Below, piece after piece: positions 33,661-45,871 of a DNA stretch of 64,000 bases; the stretch's first letter is position 1, and every line of letters starts with the position of its first letter. The stretch is taken from contig OW051494.1 in assembly GCA_932521035.1 (NCBI GenBank), positions 5,814,001-5,878,000 on the forward strand, in the 5' to 3' direction. A program made the translations under genes and the position numbers. This DNA is from Oscheius dolichura. Lineage: Eukaryota > Nematoda > Chromadorea > Rhabditida > Rhabditidae. The notes below the pieces were generated by a model. That model worked only from the letters and a program-made list of their open reading frames with translations. It was not told where the DNA came from and did not search any database.

Positions 33661-35472
33661 CAATATCCATATCCCCTCTTCTTCTCTCGGTGGCTATCCT
33701 CCTCCAATTCACGGGGATCAGTGCTCTCCTGGTCTTGTCGTGTTCCCTCTCAGTCCCTCGTCGTGTCATCGTCCCATATCCATCTCCAATGTTCTTTCCG
33801 TTCAAGATTCCAAGACGACGGGGTCCAGACAGAGCCAGTCGAGGCAGTCGCACTTCGTTCTCTCTCATCGTCTTTCGTATGACCATTACAACGTTCCTCC
33901 GGGCGTTGTCTTGTTGGGAGGAGAGCGAGCAGCGAAGAAGAGGTGGCATCAATCATCCCATGCCGTACAGACCGGCGTCTTCCTCGTTCTGAAACATCTT
34001 TTTCATTTGATATCCACGGATAAATGAAGCACGTGACGGAATAGGGTCAGTCGTCCCTAGAATTGAGGCAGGACAGATGGTTCTGTTAGGGGCTCTCACT
34101 TGTCAGTTTTCCCAACAGGTAAAATTATTTGGCGGAGATAGACTGGGAGGTCGAAATGTGCCAGTCTCCGGTGGCCATATCAAAAGGACAGCCTATCGCC
34201 GGATTGCCCCATGAAGATGGTTCCACCGGCTCCCCAGACACAGGATGACGGATTGGGACAGAGGAACAATTTAGCCCAGAATAAACGTGCAGACCTGTCT
34301 ACAGTAATCCCCTCTGGATGACAGCTACCGATTGCGGACAAGTCAGGCTTATTCTTACCTTAATTCTAATCCAACAAGCGGCTGCTCCCCAAATTTGCGC
34401 GTAAAATGGCGAAATTCAAAGGCTAATTGGGCGGGAGATATACATAGATCAATTCCCGGTGGTACTGTTTCTTTAGCGAATTAAAGGATGGCTGCAACAG
34501 TAGCGCGAGCTTGAAAGAGTGCGGGCATACGGAATATGGATGGCTTCCCCGTGGAATAGAAGGGACGGACCATTGGATAGCAACAGCAGAAGATGTCGTC
34601 TGCCATGTTTTCACCAACAATCGTAGAGTCTCGTAGTCGCTTCGATTCAGGAGACAGCAAGCGAGGTCACCAGCAGAGCAGACGATTCCTGAAAATGGAA
34701 GAAACGAGCGAGAGCCAAAAGAGAGAGGACGACAAGGATTGAATATTTTAAATGAATTTGGTCAAAAAGAAAGTATCAGAGTTTCGAGCACTTCCAGTCA
34801 CCCCTTGGCGATGCCCGGATCCATCTGTGCTGTTCCAAACACCGCTGTGGACACAGAGGATGCACGGGACATCGGGGGACCGGGCCGGGACGCCTTCTCC
34901 AAAAAGAGAGGCTGGCACGAGAGGCGGATTCCCTGGTGGCCAGTCCCATTGGCCGTCTCTACTACCCGATTTTTAGACAAAAAAGAGACTACCCGAATCA
35001 ACGGGACGCGTCATTTTATGTGGATCGGAGCCCACAACGCGATTTCCTGTCGGCTCCCGGAGGAGCATGACAGGGGCGCCGGCCTCGGGAAGAGGTCCTG
35101 CACGCTTTCTTTTGTACTTTTTAGGGTAAGTAACAATGAAATTGACCTTGTGCAGTAGAAGAACCGGGAGACGACCACACCATGGCCGAGAAGACGAAGA
35201 AATGAGTTCAACTGGCGAAATAACAAGCCGTGAGTCCTGATCGGTCTTGACAGGGCGGGATTTTTTTTAAGAGTTCGCGTTTGAGTTCACAGGTTTTGTC
35301 AAAACAAAATACGTCAACTTCAAGGCTCCATTTCTCCTCACTCCTGTCAACCATTTCGAGTTTAGGAGAGGAGTTTTTCTTCTCTACAGGAGCTTCTTCT
35401 CCACCAAACTTTTCCCTAACAAGACAGTGAAATTCCAAATTTATTTAAAATATACAGAGCTGCAGAGGGTGT
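33661..35472. other. Region without a convincing gene
   Basis: About 1.8 kb. Open frames exist on the plus strand at 34739-35158 (all three frames partly open) and on the minus strand at 35208-35438 (Lys/Glu-rich, starting at a non-ATG codon). None shows a conserved motif or an unambiguous exon chain. Small secreted-peptide or non-coding genes cannot be excluded. AAATAC/ATTTAT-rich sequence near 35440-35455 may be the 3' end signal of the small heat-shock gene. Confidence 0.35.
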
Positions 35473-35895
35473 CTAGTGCTTCTTTGAGGCGGTGATAAAG
35501 AGGGTTCCTCGGGCGGTCAGATGGGATTTAATGGTGGAGGCATCGACGTCGGCGGGGAGCTGGTACGCGCGATGGATCTCTCGCGTCACAAAGCCGAATT
35601 CATCATTACGCTTCTGTAGCCAGAGAATAATTGGGGGATGAGGGGAGGAGGCCTACCTCGTGGCGGCAGTGGATGACTACTTCCTGGTTGATCACTTTGA
35701 CTTCGATCTCGTTGGGAGTAAAGAACTGGGCATCCAGTCCGACCTCGAACTTCTCCGCCGTGTTCTTCACCTGAACTCTCGGATTGACTAGTTCTCTAGA
35801 GAGAAAAAGCCTACCTTGACGATGCCGTCATTCTGGGAAAGGGGCCAGTCCCAGAGCTTCTCATTGGTATCGTGGGTAAGGGGGATAGCAGTCAT
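35473..35895 (-). CDS. Small heat-shock protein (alpha-crystallin/HSP20 family)
   Basis: ATP-independent holdase chaperone. Three exons encode about 110 residues, short for the family. The alpha-crystallin domain begins NTAEKFEVGLDAQFFTPNEI and runs through EVKVINQEVVIHCRHEKRND, FGFVTREIHRAYQLPADVD and the conserved LTARGTLFITASKKH (the AxxGxL-type motif appears as TARGTL). The N-terminal arm is brief (MTAIPLTHDTNEKLWDWPLSQ). Introns of about 44 nt at 35773-35816 and 35613-35656. The frame upstream of ATG 35895 is open to 36072 but looks like leader. It resembles the SIP-1/HSP-16/p40 groups of nematodes. Confidence 0.93.
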
Positions 35896-36437
35896 GTTGC
35901 TCGGGTGAGGCAGGCACTGGTCTGTCCGTGGCCGTGGGGCGGGCCTGTGTGTAAAACAGCCATTACAAAGCCATCTCCGGTAAATAAGCCGGTGCACGTA
36001 GGCTTCAAAATGTGATCGGGCAGAGGCGAAAGAGTACACAACTCTCTCGGCCAAGTGTTTTGACTCTGGCAATTTACTCTACACAATTTACAGTGTTTTG
36101 ACGGGGACTGGCATTCGGAAGGGAGGGACAAGAGAGCTGCCCTTCTCCTGTCTGATATGTCTAGAAAGGATACCAGGGGCGCATTGTGATCTCCATGAGA
36201 AAACTCGTCCGCGAAGATGGATCTGGAGGATGAGCAGACGGCGGACGATTGAGAGAATGTGAACCGGAAGTAAATGGACGAGCTCAAAAGGTTATTTTGT
36301 GGTAAACAAGTGGAAACATCGCCTGACCCCCTCGGTGTAACAGGGTTCGAAGGAGCCTACGGGCTCTCGTCTACTTTTACACGCAAAACAGTCAATCTTT
36401 ATTGAGGTAGTAAAGCGAGAACAAGGGGGGAAAGAGA
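35896..36437. other. Intergenic region
   Basis: Upstream region of the small heat-shock gene and 3' flank of the HIRIP3-like gene; AATAAA on the minus strand lies near 36400. No clear heat-shock element array (repeated nGAAn blocks) was found by eye. Confidence 0.35.
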
Positions 36438-39091
36438 TCAATCGGAGTCCCCTCCGTCGCTGATTATCCCCTGTAGATTGGCGAATATGCTACTCGTCGT
36501 GTTCTCCGGCTCATCGCTGTCGTCGTCGCTGCTGCTGCTGCACTGGACAATCCGTGGCCGGCGGCCGGTCGAGGCGGCTGCCCGCTGGGCCCGAGTTACC
36601 CGGACTTCTGATGTTTTAAATTAGAAAAGAGTGGAATTAAAGAGTTACTCTCGCCGGCTCCAATGTCGATGATGGTGTTTTTGGACAGCTCGGCCAGTTC
36701 GGTCTGCTCCTCCCGTCGAACTTTAAATGCCCGGCAAGCCTCTTGGGTTAGTGGGCCTGAATTCGGGTAGAGGGGGGCCGGTCCACTAGGTTAGGGACCG
36801 CAAACGCGCGCCAAAAGCACCTGACACTTTTTGTTCACGTTTTTTGGGGGTTTTTTTTTTACAAAAGGACGTATATCTCTGTAAATCTGGGTGTTTATGA
36901 GCCAAAATTCTCGCCCAATGGATAAAATTTGGCGTAGAATTTAACTACAACAACAGTTTTCCATAATATATGCTCTATTTATGACAAAACCCATCATAAA
37001 ATAGTTTTCTCCTTATAACTTTTTAGTACCAGCCGATTCCAGCTATTTTTTAATGATTTTTATAGTAAAGGATATGTGTACGTTACATTTAAAAAATCAA
37101 AAAAATCCACCGTCGCCGAAAATTTAAATAATGCTTTGAAGTTGCATGATTGGGTTGTATTCAAATTCAATATTCAATATATTTTAAAACAACTAGCATA
37201 TTTGCTACATCTGGTAATTTTTTTCAGCTTGTTTACTATAGAAAACAAGCATAAAACATAGGAAAATATATTAGAATTGATGTGAAAATGAATTTATAAA
37301 AATGAACATTTTTAGAAGTAGTGAAAAATAGCTACTAAACTTTCATTTCAACCGATTCCACTAATTTTTTTTATGATATAGAATAAGTATGTTGTTATCA
37401 AATTCCTAGTAAAAAATCAGCAAAATCAACCGTCGCCGAATTTGTTACGAGCTTGTTTTATATGTGAAACTTGTAGAAATTAGCAATTTTGCTTGGTATT
37501 CACGCGCCAACCAACAGGTAACGGCGCACCGCTGCGAATTCGCTTTGGTTTTATGCATTTTTCACAATATTCTGATATCCAATTTGTGAAATTTTTACGG
37601 CATTCGATTCGTCACATTATGAGGAGCATTTTGATGTAAAAATCTATAAAGCAAAAATTTTTGACGAACTTTGGTCGCTGGATCGTCAAGCCCGCGACCA
37701 AAATTTCTTCAGAAAACCAAGCTCGGCGGCGCGCCACAAAATCGCAAATATCTCAACAATGTATGGACCGATTTTCTTACTCTGAAAACAAAAGTTGTAA
37801 GTTACTACGAGCTCTTTCGATTGACACCAAAATCAACGTGCGGCGATGAAATCTAATTTTCACTTTGCGGTCCCTACACTAGATACCTTCCAATCCCTTG
37901 GTGTGTAATTCGCTTTCTAGCTTCTTGACTCTCTGCTTGTCGTTGTCCAATCCATCGAATAGCTTCTTGTAGTTGAACCTGTGTTCCCCCGTGTGCTCAT
38001 CTAGCCTGTCCCTACCTCAGCCCGGCCACAATGACCATCTTCTTCAATCTGGCGAGGCGGACGGCGTATGGATCGGCTGTCTGAAACCCTCTCGTTTTCA
38101 GTAGTCCTCCCGTCCACCCACCTTCTCGTCTTCCTTGTTCCTCTCCTTCTTCTTCGTTTCCTACAAATAATCCATAGTCCGGCCTTCCCCCCTCGACATA
38201 CCTTACTCTCCCCGGTGCTCGTCCTCTTCCTCTTCTAAATTGTCCATCTATCAGATATTCAAGGGTCACCGACCTTTTTGTCCTCCTTCGAGTCGAACCT
38301 GTCCTCTATCGAGGTGTCCGTCGTGTTGCCTTCGTCGCTTTTCTTACTCTCTCCCTCATTCTTTTCCTTAAAAAAGTCATCAGAGATAAAAATGAAAAGA
38401 TTACCGGTCTGTCCTCGTCCTCCCCGCTCTCCTCTGGCGTCTCTTCCTTTTTCTCTGGCATTGCTCTCTTTTCTTTTGGCTTTTCCTATGAAAAGTGAAT
38501 TCCTGTCATTATGTAACACACCTCTTCTTCTTCCTCCTCTTCCGAATCCGAGGTGCCCTCCTTCCTCTTCTGGCCCCTTCCCGCTTTCTTCCTTTTCATG
38601 GCGACTTTCTAAAGTCCGTCCCCCCTTATTTCAAACTATATAACCCACTGATGCAGGTTCGTCCTCGTCGTCCATTTTCCTCTTTTTTCTTTTCTTTTCC
38701 TTTTCTGTCAAAACCTCAAAAACTCCAATACATAACAAAAAAGAATAACCCACAGCGAGGGGAACATCTCCGTCGGAATCGGTCTCCTCGTCTTTTTGCT
38801 CTTCCCTTTTCTAAAGACACTCCCGTCATCTATTCGAAACGGGTCAAACCTTTCTTTTCCTGGTCTTCTCCTCTGCTTGTTGTTGTTTCTAAAACTCTCA
38901 TTCGAATGATATCCCAGGAAAATACCTTGGTCTTCCTGGCGGGGGCCTTCTTCGAGGGGGCTTTCCTCTTCTCGGGGGTGTCCCTCTCTTCTCCACTTTC
39001 CTCGGACCTAAACCATCAGATATACCACCAAGCAACAGCGGGATTACTTGACTTCTGTCTCCGAAGGGCTGGCGTCGTTGTCACTGGACAT
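36438..39091 (-). CDS. HIRIP3: HIRIP3-like histone chaperone (CHZ domain)
   Basis: Nuclear H2A-type histone-binding protein by homology. The N-terminus MSSDNDASPSETEVKSEESGEE precedes a long charged Lys/Glu/Ser/Thr-rich linker spread over many short exons. The conserved C-terminal block reads RLARLKKMVIVAGLR, FNYKKLFDGLDNDKQRVKKLE, ELHTKGLEGPLTQEACRAFKVRREEQTELAELSKNTII, the same order as vertebrate HIRIP3 (RLKRYIRACGVRRNYKKL...). An acidic tail (CSSSSDDDSDEPE) ends in SDGGDSD. ATG 39091 follows TTTCCAG directly. The intron between HTKGLE and GPLTQ is expanded to about 1.1 kb by a transposon at 36794-37874; all others are short. Exact exon borders in the charged linker are approximate. Confidence 0.85.
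36794..37874. mobile_element. Non-autonomous DNA transposon in HIRIP3 intron
   Basis: A 1081-bp AT-rich insertion bounded by the inverted repeats GGGACCGCAAA (36794-36804) and TTTGCGGTCCC (37864-37874), each flanked by TA, so Tc1/mariner-like target choice is likely. Inside, a diverged direct repeat of about 90-100 bp (ending at CACCGTCGCCGAA near 37115 and CAACCGTCGCCGAA near 37440) is present. Frames at 37661-37856 are short and carry no transposase signature. Base composition differs sharply from the flanking GC-rich exons. Confidence 0.75.
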
Positions 39092-39238
39092 CTGGAAAGG
39101 ATCTGGAAATAGACAGCAGAATGAGAGGGATAGACTGGGCGAAGAACGAGTACGTGAGAGTGGAGTGGATAGGAAACCGTTTATTTGTGGAATGGACAAG
39201 GGAGGAGGAGATCAGGAGGACTGGTCGCGGACGACGAC

Positions 39239-40053
39239 GTTAGCACAGAGACGCTGAAACGGCCATCTGCCGGGATGAGGGGCAACTGACCGAGAGGGAG
39301 GTGGCCTTGAGGTCGGCCTCCAGGAGCCGGTCGTATGCTTCTTTTCCGACGAGCTCACACAGCAGACGACGCTTGGCCTCCATGTCCTGGAGAAGGAATT
39401 TAAAGGGCGCGGAGGAGCAGACTGACCTCTTTGGCGTATTCGCTGAGCTGCATTCGAAAGCCGGAGTTGGGATTGGCTGTGTGACGGCGGAGGATGATGT
39501 AGCCTAGGCTCCCTAAGAAGCCAAGCTGTGTGATGGTCATGACGTAGGCACAGATGACGGTGACACTGCGGGAGACCCCGGCCAAACAGTGGACAAGGAT
39601 ACCCTCTGAATAGGGACGGGGTACCGGACGAGACAAGGGGAACTGACCTCCTTTGCTCCTGGCCAGGTGGATAAACTCGATGGCCCTCGGGAAATATTTG
39701 GACATGTTGCTGGTGATGGAGTCGGAGACGGGAATTCTGAGGACAGACACCTCGGCCCCGTAGACATTGGCCGTGTCCATTTCGAGACAGCAGATCACGT
39801 GCTAGGACTGGCATTCGGGGGGGAAGAGCAGTCACCCACCTTCACGTTCCTCCGCTTCAATTCGTTGGCATCCTTAGCCGCGAAATAACTCCCCAAATAT
39901 AAATTTGGCAAAATTTCATCCATTCCTAAAGGTAGACGACGCCTTTTTGCTCTGCCTGCACCCCGCGAAAAACTGAATATTCGACTCACCTCCGGAACGA
40001 TATTTCTTGATGGCTTTTTCCAATATTTGAGCCCTTTTGTCAGGAGTGTCCAT
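39239..40053 (-). CDS. Dual-specificity protein phosphatase, DUSP22/15-like
   Basis: Cytosolic phosphatase acting on phosphotyrosine and phosphothreonine, related to JNK-pathway DUSP22. The N-terminus MDTPDKRAQILEKAIKKYRSGG precedes the phosphatase core (MDEILPNLYLGSYFAAKDANEL, VICCLEMD, VLRIPVSDSITSNMSKYF, AIEFIHLARSKG), the active-site loop VHCLAGVSRSVTVICAYVM (HCxxGxxRS intact) and NPNSGFRMQLSEYAKE. The C-terminus (KRRLLCELVGKEAYDRLLEADL) ends at a TAA at 39239, or a few residues later if the last intron is placed differently. Unlike vertebrate DUSP22 the start lacks the MGxG myristoylation site. Introns are short; one possible 24-nt intron lies in the last exon. Confidence 0.9.
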
Positions 40054-40319
40054 TTAGAATCAACATTTATAGATATATACGAGAGGTGGACTATAAGAAG
40101 AAGTTGGAGACCCCGTGTTCGAATTCGTTAGCCCTCCTTCCCATTATTTTGGCGCGAACTTACGCAAATTCAAAGTTGTTTTGTCGACTACCATTCGTAT
40201 TTTTATTTAATAACGATGGCAGAATGTGTGTCAAAGAGTTTTATTCAATAGAAACATAACAATTAAATCAACAACAACTGTAACAAAAACAGAAACAATC
40301 TAGCTTCACCGGACAATTC

Positions 40320-43300
40320 TTAGACGTCATCAAAGTTTTGAGATTCCAGAAGACGTTGAGCGCGGGTACAAACCTGATAAAAATATGAAATAACTAAAGA
40401 TAGCGAACTTACCAATTGCTTCGATTGCTCATCACCATGCTTCTCTTCAAAGTCCATCCATTTTTTAAACAAAGGTCGAAGTTTATGCGCATTCAGAGGT
40501 AAATTACATGCTCTTTCTAGTATTTGCCTAAAAAAACGTACGTCGAGAGAGGAAAAGTGTAAAACCTGGCTGCTTCCATCCCGCTATATTTTAGTGTAAA
40601 ATCAGCATAAACCAGCCATAGGTCGGTCTTTTTGGGATATGCAGTTATAAGACTTTCAAATAAAGTACGTCCACGTTCGGCGTCTCCTTTTTGATATTCT
40701 AGTTGACCAAAGCGGCAAATTAGTTGAGCATCTTAAAATCAGCGGGAGTGCATTATGAAACGTATTTAAAACGAACGTTTGGTTTTAGGAACACTGGACA
40801 AGGCTCGCTGTAAAAGATCTCTGCCTTCTTGTGGTCTTTCGGTTGACATGAGATGATCGGCATACAAATACCAGACATCATCAGAAGATGCGCGGAATTT
40901 CCGGATCATAGCATTGAAAATATCATCGGCTTCCTGAAATTTACATGGAATAATGAAAAACATGAGACTGACCGGAATTTTTTCATTAGCTATAAAAATA
41001 GAAGCCATTTGTTTATGAATCTTTAAACTATCCGCATTTCTACAAGCTCGTTCAAAAATGGCTTTTGTCGACACCGAATCACCATATGCGACTTCTAAAT
41101 TTAAATACGCTGTCCAAATATTAAATAATTCGGCTTCCTCTCTGAAATAATGTTGTGCATTTAAAAACTGTAAAAGAATACCTATAGTTAATTACCGTAA
41201 GAGAACGTTCTGCTATCTCTCGAGCCTTTTCAAGCTCATCCTTTTCCATGAAATACGATATATACTTAATCCAGATGTCAGCCGAATTAGGATCTTTTCT
41301 CAAAAGCCTATCAAAATCATCATCGGTTGCCGGAATTTCATCGTTCAAATTGATTTCTAGATTACTAGTTTCATTAGCAGCAGCTTTGGCTAGAAAATAA
41401 TATAAAATATTGATTCATGGTAGGGTATAAAACCTTTCTTTGACGGAGGTTCTGACTTTTCGGCGATTTTATCAGAATTTGTTCTTAAAGCAGTGCTTAT
41501 TTTTCCTATCGATGCCAATTCGTCTGGCGTGAAACCCGAATTATCCCAATTAAATCCAGGATCTTCCATCTTAAAATATTAATTTGAAAAAAGAAATCGC
41601 TATGCAATTACTATGAGTTTTTTTCCTGATTCCCCATCTGCTAATGATAGTCCTAACAGATCAATTTTTCTTTTGTTATTCGGCTTTTCTACCACTGCTG
41701 AGGCACTCGAAGCCTAGAAAGGTGTTATGAAAAAAAAGGTTATGACTAACTTGTGCAGATGTGTATATAATTTTCTGGAAGGACAACAGTACCATCTTTT
41801 TTTCTTCATCAACACCTTTAATCACTGCAGAAACTATTGAGTTTAAAGGAAGGTCCTTTACGCTAAAAATTTACAATAAGTTGTATAGTGAAATGCTAAT
41901 ACGCTGAACTTTTCCTTATTCTACCACGAATTCCTGGCCCGATCTCGACAAGAACGTATTCTTCTCCTTTATCATGGCAGACAAAACCGTGAACCTATAA
42001 CAATCCTAAAAGGAGAAGGGTAAATGATTACCGTTTGACCATTAAGTGCTGCAACATCCTCGAGATTGGTGAGCAATTTTGTAGGCCCATCATTCTCCTT
42101 GTTTTTCTGATAATTCACATGCCGTCCTTCAGTGATTACATGATATCTTCTCGGTTTTTCGTCTCTTCTCAGTGCATAGAAATGATAAAGCTCTCCTTTA
42201 TGAAACTTCTTGATGTATTCATTAATTCGCTCATATTTATCTGATATTCCAGTAGGTCCCAAAATTGCCTGCTGGCCTGTTGACAATTGCACCTATAAGT
42301 TTATAAAATTACTCAAAAGAGTACTTACTAGTATTCCATAGTTTGCATGGTTGATATTGAGAACACGGCCTGTCATTAATTGGCCCATAGCAAATTCCTG
42401 TCATATTTTTATTCTGCTTAAAAGAAAAACGTACCGATTTATGCTTTTCTTGGAGTACAGATATTTTCTTCGGCCCAAGAGTGAGGAAGAACTTGTGTTT
42501 ACTTCTTGAAACTCTTTCTATGGTAGCATACATAGAAGTACCAAGAGACAGGTCTACATCCACAAGTGAGCCACTATTCGTTTTATGTGTATCATTCTGA
42601 AAGGGTATAAATTGTTTCCGAAATAATACCATAATATCGGCCAGTTTTTCACGGGGAATAGTTCCACAAGCCAGAGGATTGATTTCAACGTTTACATTTG
42701 ATGTTTTCATACTTGAAGAGATAAAACATTTCACTGTTTCTCCGATCTATATAAAAAGTGACTTAATTAAATCGAAAACTATCTCACCTTGTACTTTTGT
42801 TTGTATCCAAGAATTTTAGCTCGTACTTTTGTATATTCCATTTTATCTTTTATCATTGTTAAATCAGCAATGCGAACTTTTTCAAGAGCTGTTAGATGTA
42901 AAGTTGTGAAACCGATAATTTTGGTCACAATTTTCTTATCAATATTGTCCTTTAAAAAGTCGGAAAAGGCATTCTGTGTTGTTAAGTATTTGCTAGGAAG
43001 CTCTGAAATGTGAAGTCGGCCTAAAAACATTTACGTTACTAAATATTAAGTAATAAACCTAGATGGCCGCCAGGAAGTTTGACTTTGACACAGAACCGCG
43101 ACTTAGTCTCCTCGTAATCCCATTGTCCAATTACTATTCCAGTATATATTTTAAAGTTTTTAATGCTTTTTTTGTTTCCCGCTTCGTCGTTTTCCGATCC
43201 TTCTTTCTATAAGAACATGTTGATAACTACAGCATAGGGAAACATACTATGTCGTTTTCTTCTGTCTCATGGTTTTCTTCTTGCTTTTTAGAATTTTTAA

Positions 43301-45684
43301 GTTTTCTAGTGATTTCTTTTCCCTCAACTGCCTTTTCAGAATTTGAGACTGCTGCGAAAGCGACATCACTGTCCGAGTCAGGCTTTGTTTCACCTTCTAG
43401 CTGCTCTGATAGATGCAATTGAATTTTATTATTGACCATATCCACCGATTCAATATTAACATTGATCGATTTGTCTTTCCTAGAGAGAAGAAATTATGAT
43501 AATATACTCTCTCACACTGCTTTAGGGCCCAATTTTTTTGCTTCATAAGCAGGTAACACTCCAACTACTCCATTATAAAATGCAACTAATAATGCACCAC
43601 TCGCAAATACTTTGACAATGATACCTATTGTCGATTTACCAACAAATTTATCATTGTATTCATTAATTTTAGCTCCCTAAAACGTTTTCAACATATTCAG
43701 CAAGACCCACCTTGTACTTTACTAATGACTGTTTTGCTGTTATTGTTACTTGCTTTCGTTCGTGGTCGATATTTAGAATACGACAGTTGAACTCTTTTCC
43801 TGAGAAATGAGATTAGTTCATATGAAGGCAAAACAAACCAATAGCATACTTTTTATCTATGGCTTCCTTCTTGTCAGAAACGAGATGTAATGGCATAAAT
43901 CCACGAACAGACCCGAAAATTTTCACGTTAACTCCTTTAGAATGAGGGTTTACGACGGTTGCTTTCACTAAATCACCCGGAACGGCATCCTATATGTTTA
44001 AATTATGAGAAAATAATAGTAAAAATGTAGCTACCTTGTAAGAGACCATTTTTTGCTTTAAAATATCCTTCCTTGTAGTAACTACAAGTGTCCTCTCGGC
44101 CATACGGAAATCCATTACGCGACATTGGTGTACAGATCCGACCTTGTAGATTTTCTCTATATTTCAATTAGAACTATTTAAGAATTAAATACCGCATTCT
44201 TCCGCTTTGTGTAAAAATGTTTTAGAGGAAGTCGCAGTGATCAGAGAGGCTTTACCATCTGAGGTGGTTGGTAGTGAAAAAATAACTTGAAATTTGGAAG
44301 GAATTAAATCGATCACGGTACATGTAATAATATCCCCCACTTCAACGCCCTAAAACGTAAATTAGCATACTTAACTAAATGATAACCTCAAAAGAATTTC
44401 TCTTTTCCGGTTTACTGATAGCCACGATGTCAGGATGTGCACAAAGAACGAGCAAATTGGAATTCTGCTGGCAAAACATAACTACACTGCGGAATGATTT
44501 GATAAGTCGGGAAGGATCGGCACGAAGACGTGGTGGTAAGTGACGACGTGCCACAAATCCACGAACACCTTTATGGACATGAAGATTAAAATAAAAGTAT
44601 GACAAACCATTTCCCAGCATAACATAAACTCCAGCTGCATCTTGCTCTTCAATAATAGGGTCACATTCTAGGATTGTTCCGGGCATAAGCTGATTAAGAT
44701 GAAGTTTCTCGGAAGCCTCGGTGGAGAAGGTATCCTAAATGAGAAAATACTTTATAACATGTAGACACCAACCTGCTCTACGAAACTCGTAACTGTAACT
44801 ATTCTAGAAGTACTGGACTCAATTCGAACCATTATAGAGTATCCACGTTGAAGCGTTGCTGCAGTTTTTTCTAAGGGTAAGTACCCTTTCGTGTATTGCA
44901 ATCCTATGTCAAGTACATATCCTTAATTAATCAAAAGACCTTAGTGGGGGAAAATAGAAAATACCTTTTTCTTCTGCGCTTTCCACGATGGCATGCAGAA
45001 CTAAACCTTGGACGAGATGACTAGGCACAAGATGATTATTCAATTTTGCTGGATCACTCGTAACAATAGGATAAGTCAGCGACTTTTTGCCTAAAAAAGC
45101 AACAAGATGCACTGTTAGAAAAGTGATCATACCGTTTTCAACGGCTTTTACTGCAGCCTTTGTCACTCTGAAAGAGATTATTTGACCAATTGTAAAAACA
45201 TCTTCAATTGAAATATCTCCTGCTTTCAAACGCTCTGTAAGATGCTTTCCAATCTAAAAACCTTTAGAAATATTGAAGCAAAAAATTACACCTGTGTTAC
45301 TGGTAGTCTAACTCGACAATTATCACTAGTCTCCAAGAGAAGGTGATCGTCGTGAATCTGTTTATTTGATTGCAAGTTAATAAATTATACTCACTTCTCG
45401 GACAACTCCTAATCCAAGCACACCTTCACATAAAAGGTCTAACGTGATCGATTTCACCCAGACTTCTTTCGACTTTTTCTTTATGTTTTTGTTTTTCTGC
45501 ACTTCTACTTGTGAATGCTTTACTCTCTATAAAAAAAGTTGGTATATAAAATGAAACGGCTACTCACCTTTTTACCAACACCATACAGTGCAGTGCTACT
45601 TTCCCTTTTTGTGCCTGTTTTAGCTTTTTTACCAAATTCTGCTCCACCTCGGGGGAAATCCACTTGGGGCTCCATAATGCCCAT
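40320..45684 (-). CDS. PDCD11: rRNA biogenesis protein RRP5 / PDCD11
   Basis: Large nucleolar factor needed for 18S and 5.8S/ITS1 processing. Many exons on an AT-rich background encode a basic N-terminus (MEPQVDFPRGGAEFGKKAKTG), then a long series of S1 RNA-binding repeats (for example KAGDISIEDVFTIGQIISFRV, VRIADLTMIKDKMEYTKVRAKI, ILVQLSTGQQAILGPTGISD). A Lys/Glu-rich linker, FNWDNSGFTPDELASIG, and C-terminal HAT/TPR-like repeats follow (RDPNSADIWIKYISYFMEKDELEKAREIAE, FRASSDDVWYLYADHLM, ERGRTLFESLI). It ends TRAQRLLESQNFDDV. This S1-array-plus-HAT order is unique to RRP5. ATG 45684 (or 45675) directly follows a TTGCAG acceptor. Introns are mostly 35-50 nt. Confidence 0.9.
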
Positions 45685-45871
45685 CTGCAATAGAATGCTA
45701 AAAAAGGGAGTAATTACACAGCAAAACTTCAGAACGTAAAAATGAAAGAAAATAAAAGAAAGATACAAATGTTTTAAAGGTAGAGAAAGGTGACAAAAGA
45801 GCAAGTTTATCGCAAGTTTTCAAAATTATTTTTCTGATCCTAACCATCGCGTCGTCTCCACAACTCTCGCT
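45685..45871. promoter_or_regulatory. Bidirectional promoter region, RRP5 / METTL6
   Basis: 187 bp separate the divergent start codons of RRP5 (minus) and METTL6 (plus). Both promoters and 5' leaders must lie in this interval. It is AT-rich with no obvious TATA box. Confidence 0.5.

Noticed and set aside
34739-35158. 139-codon plus-strand ORF as a gene or neuropeptide precursor
   Set aside because: All three frames are partly open, the longest starts at TTG, and no repeated peptide with dibasic cleavage sites is seen.
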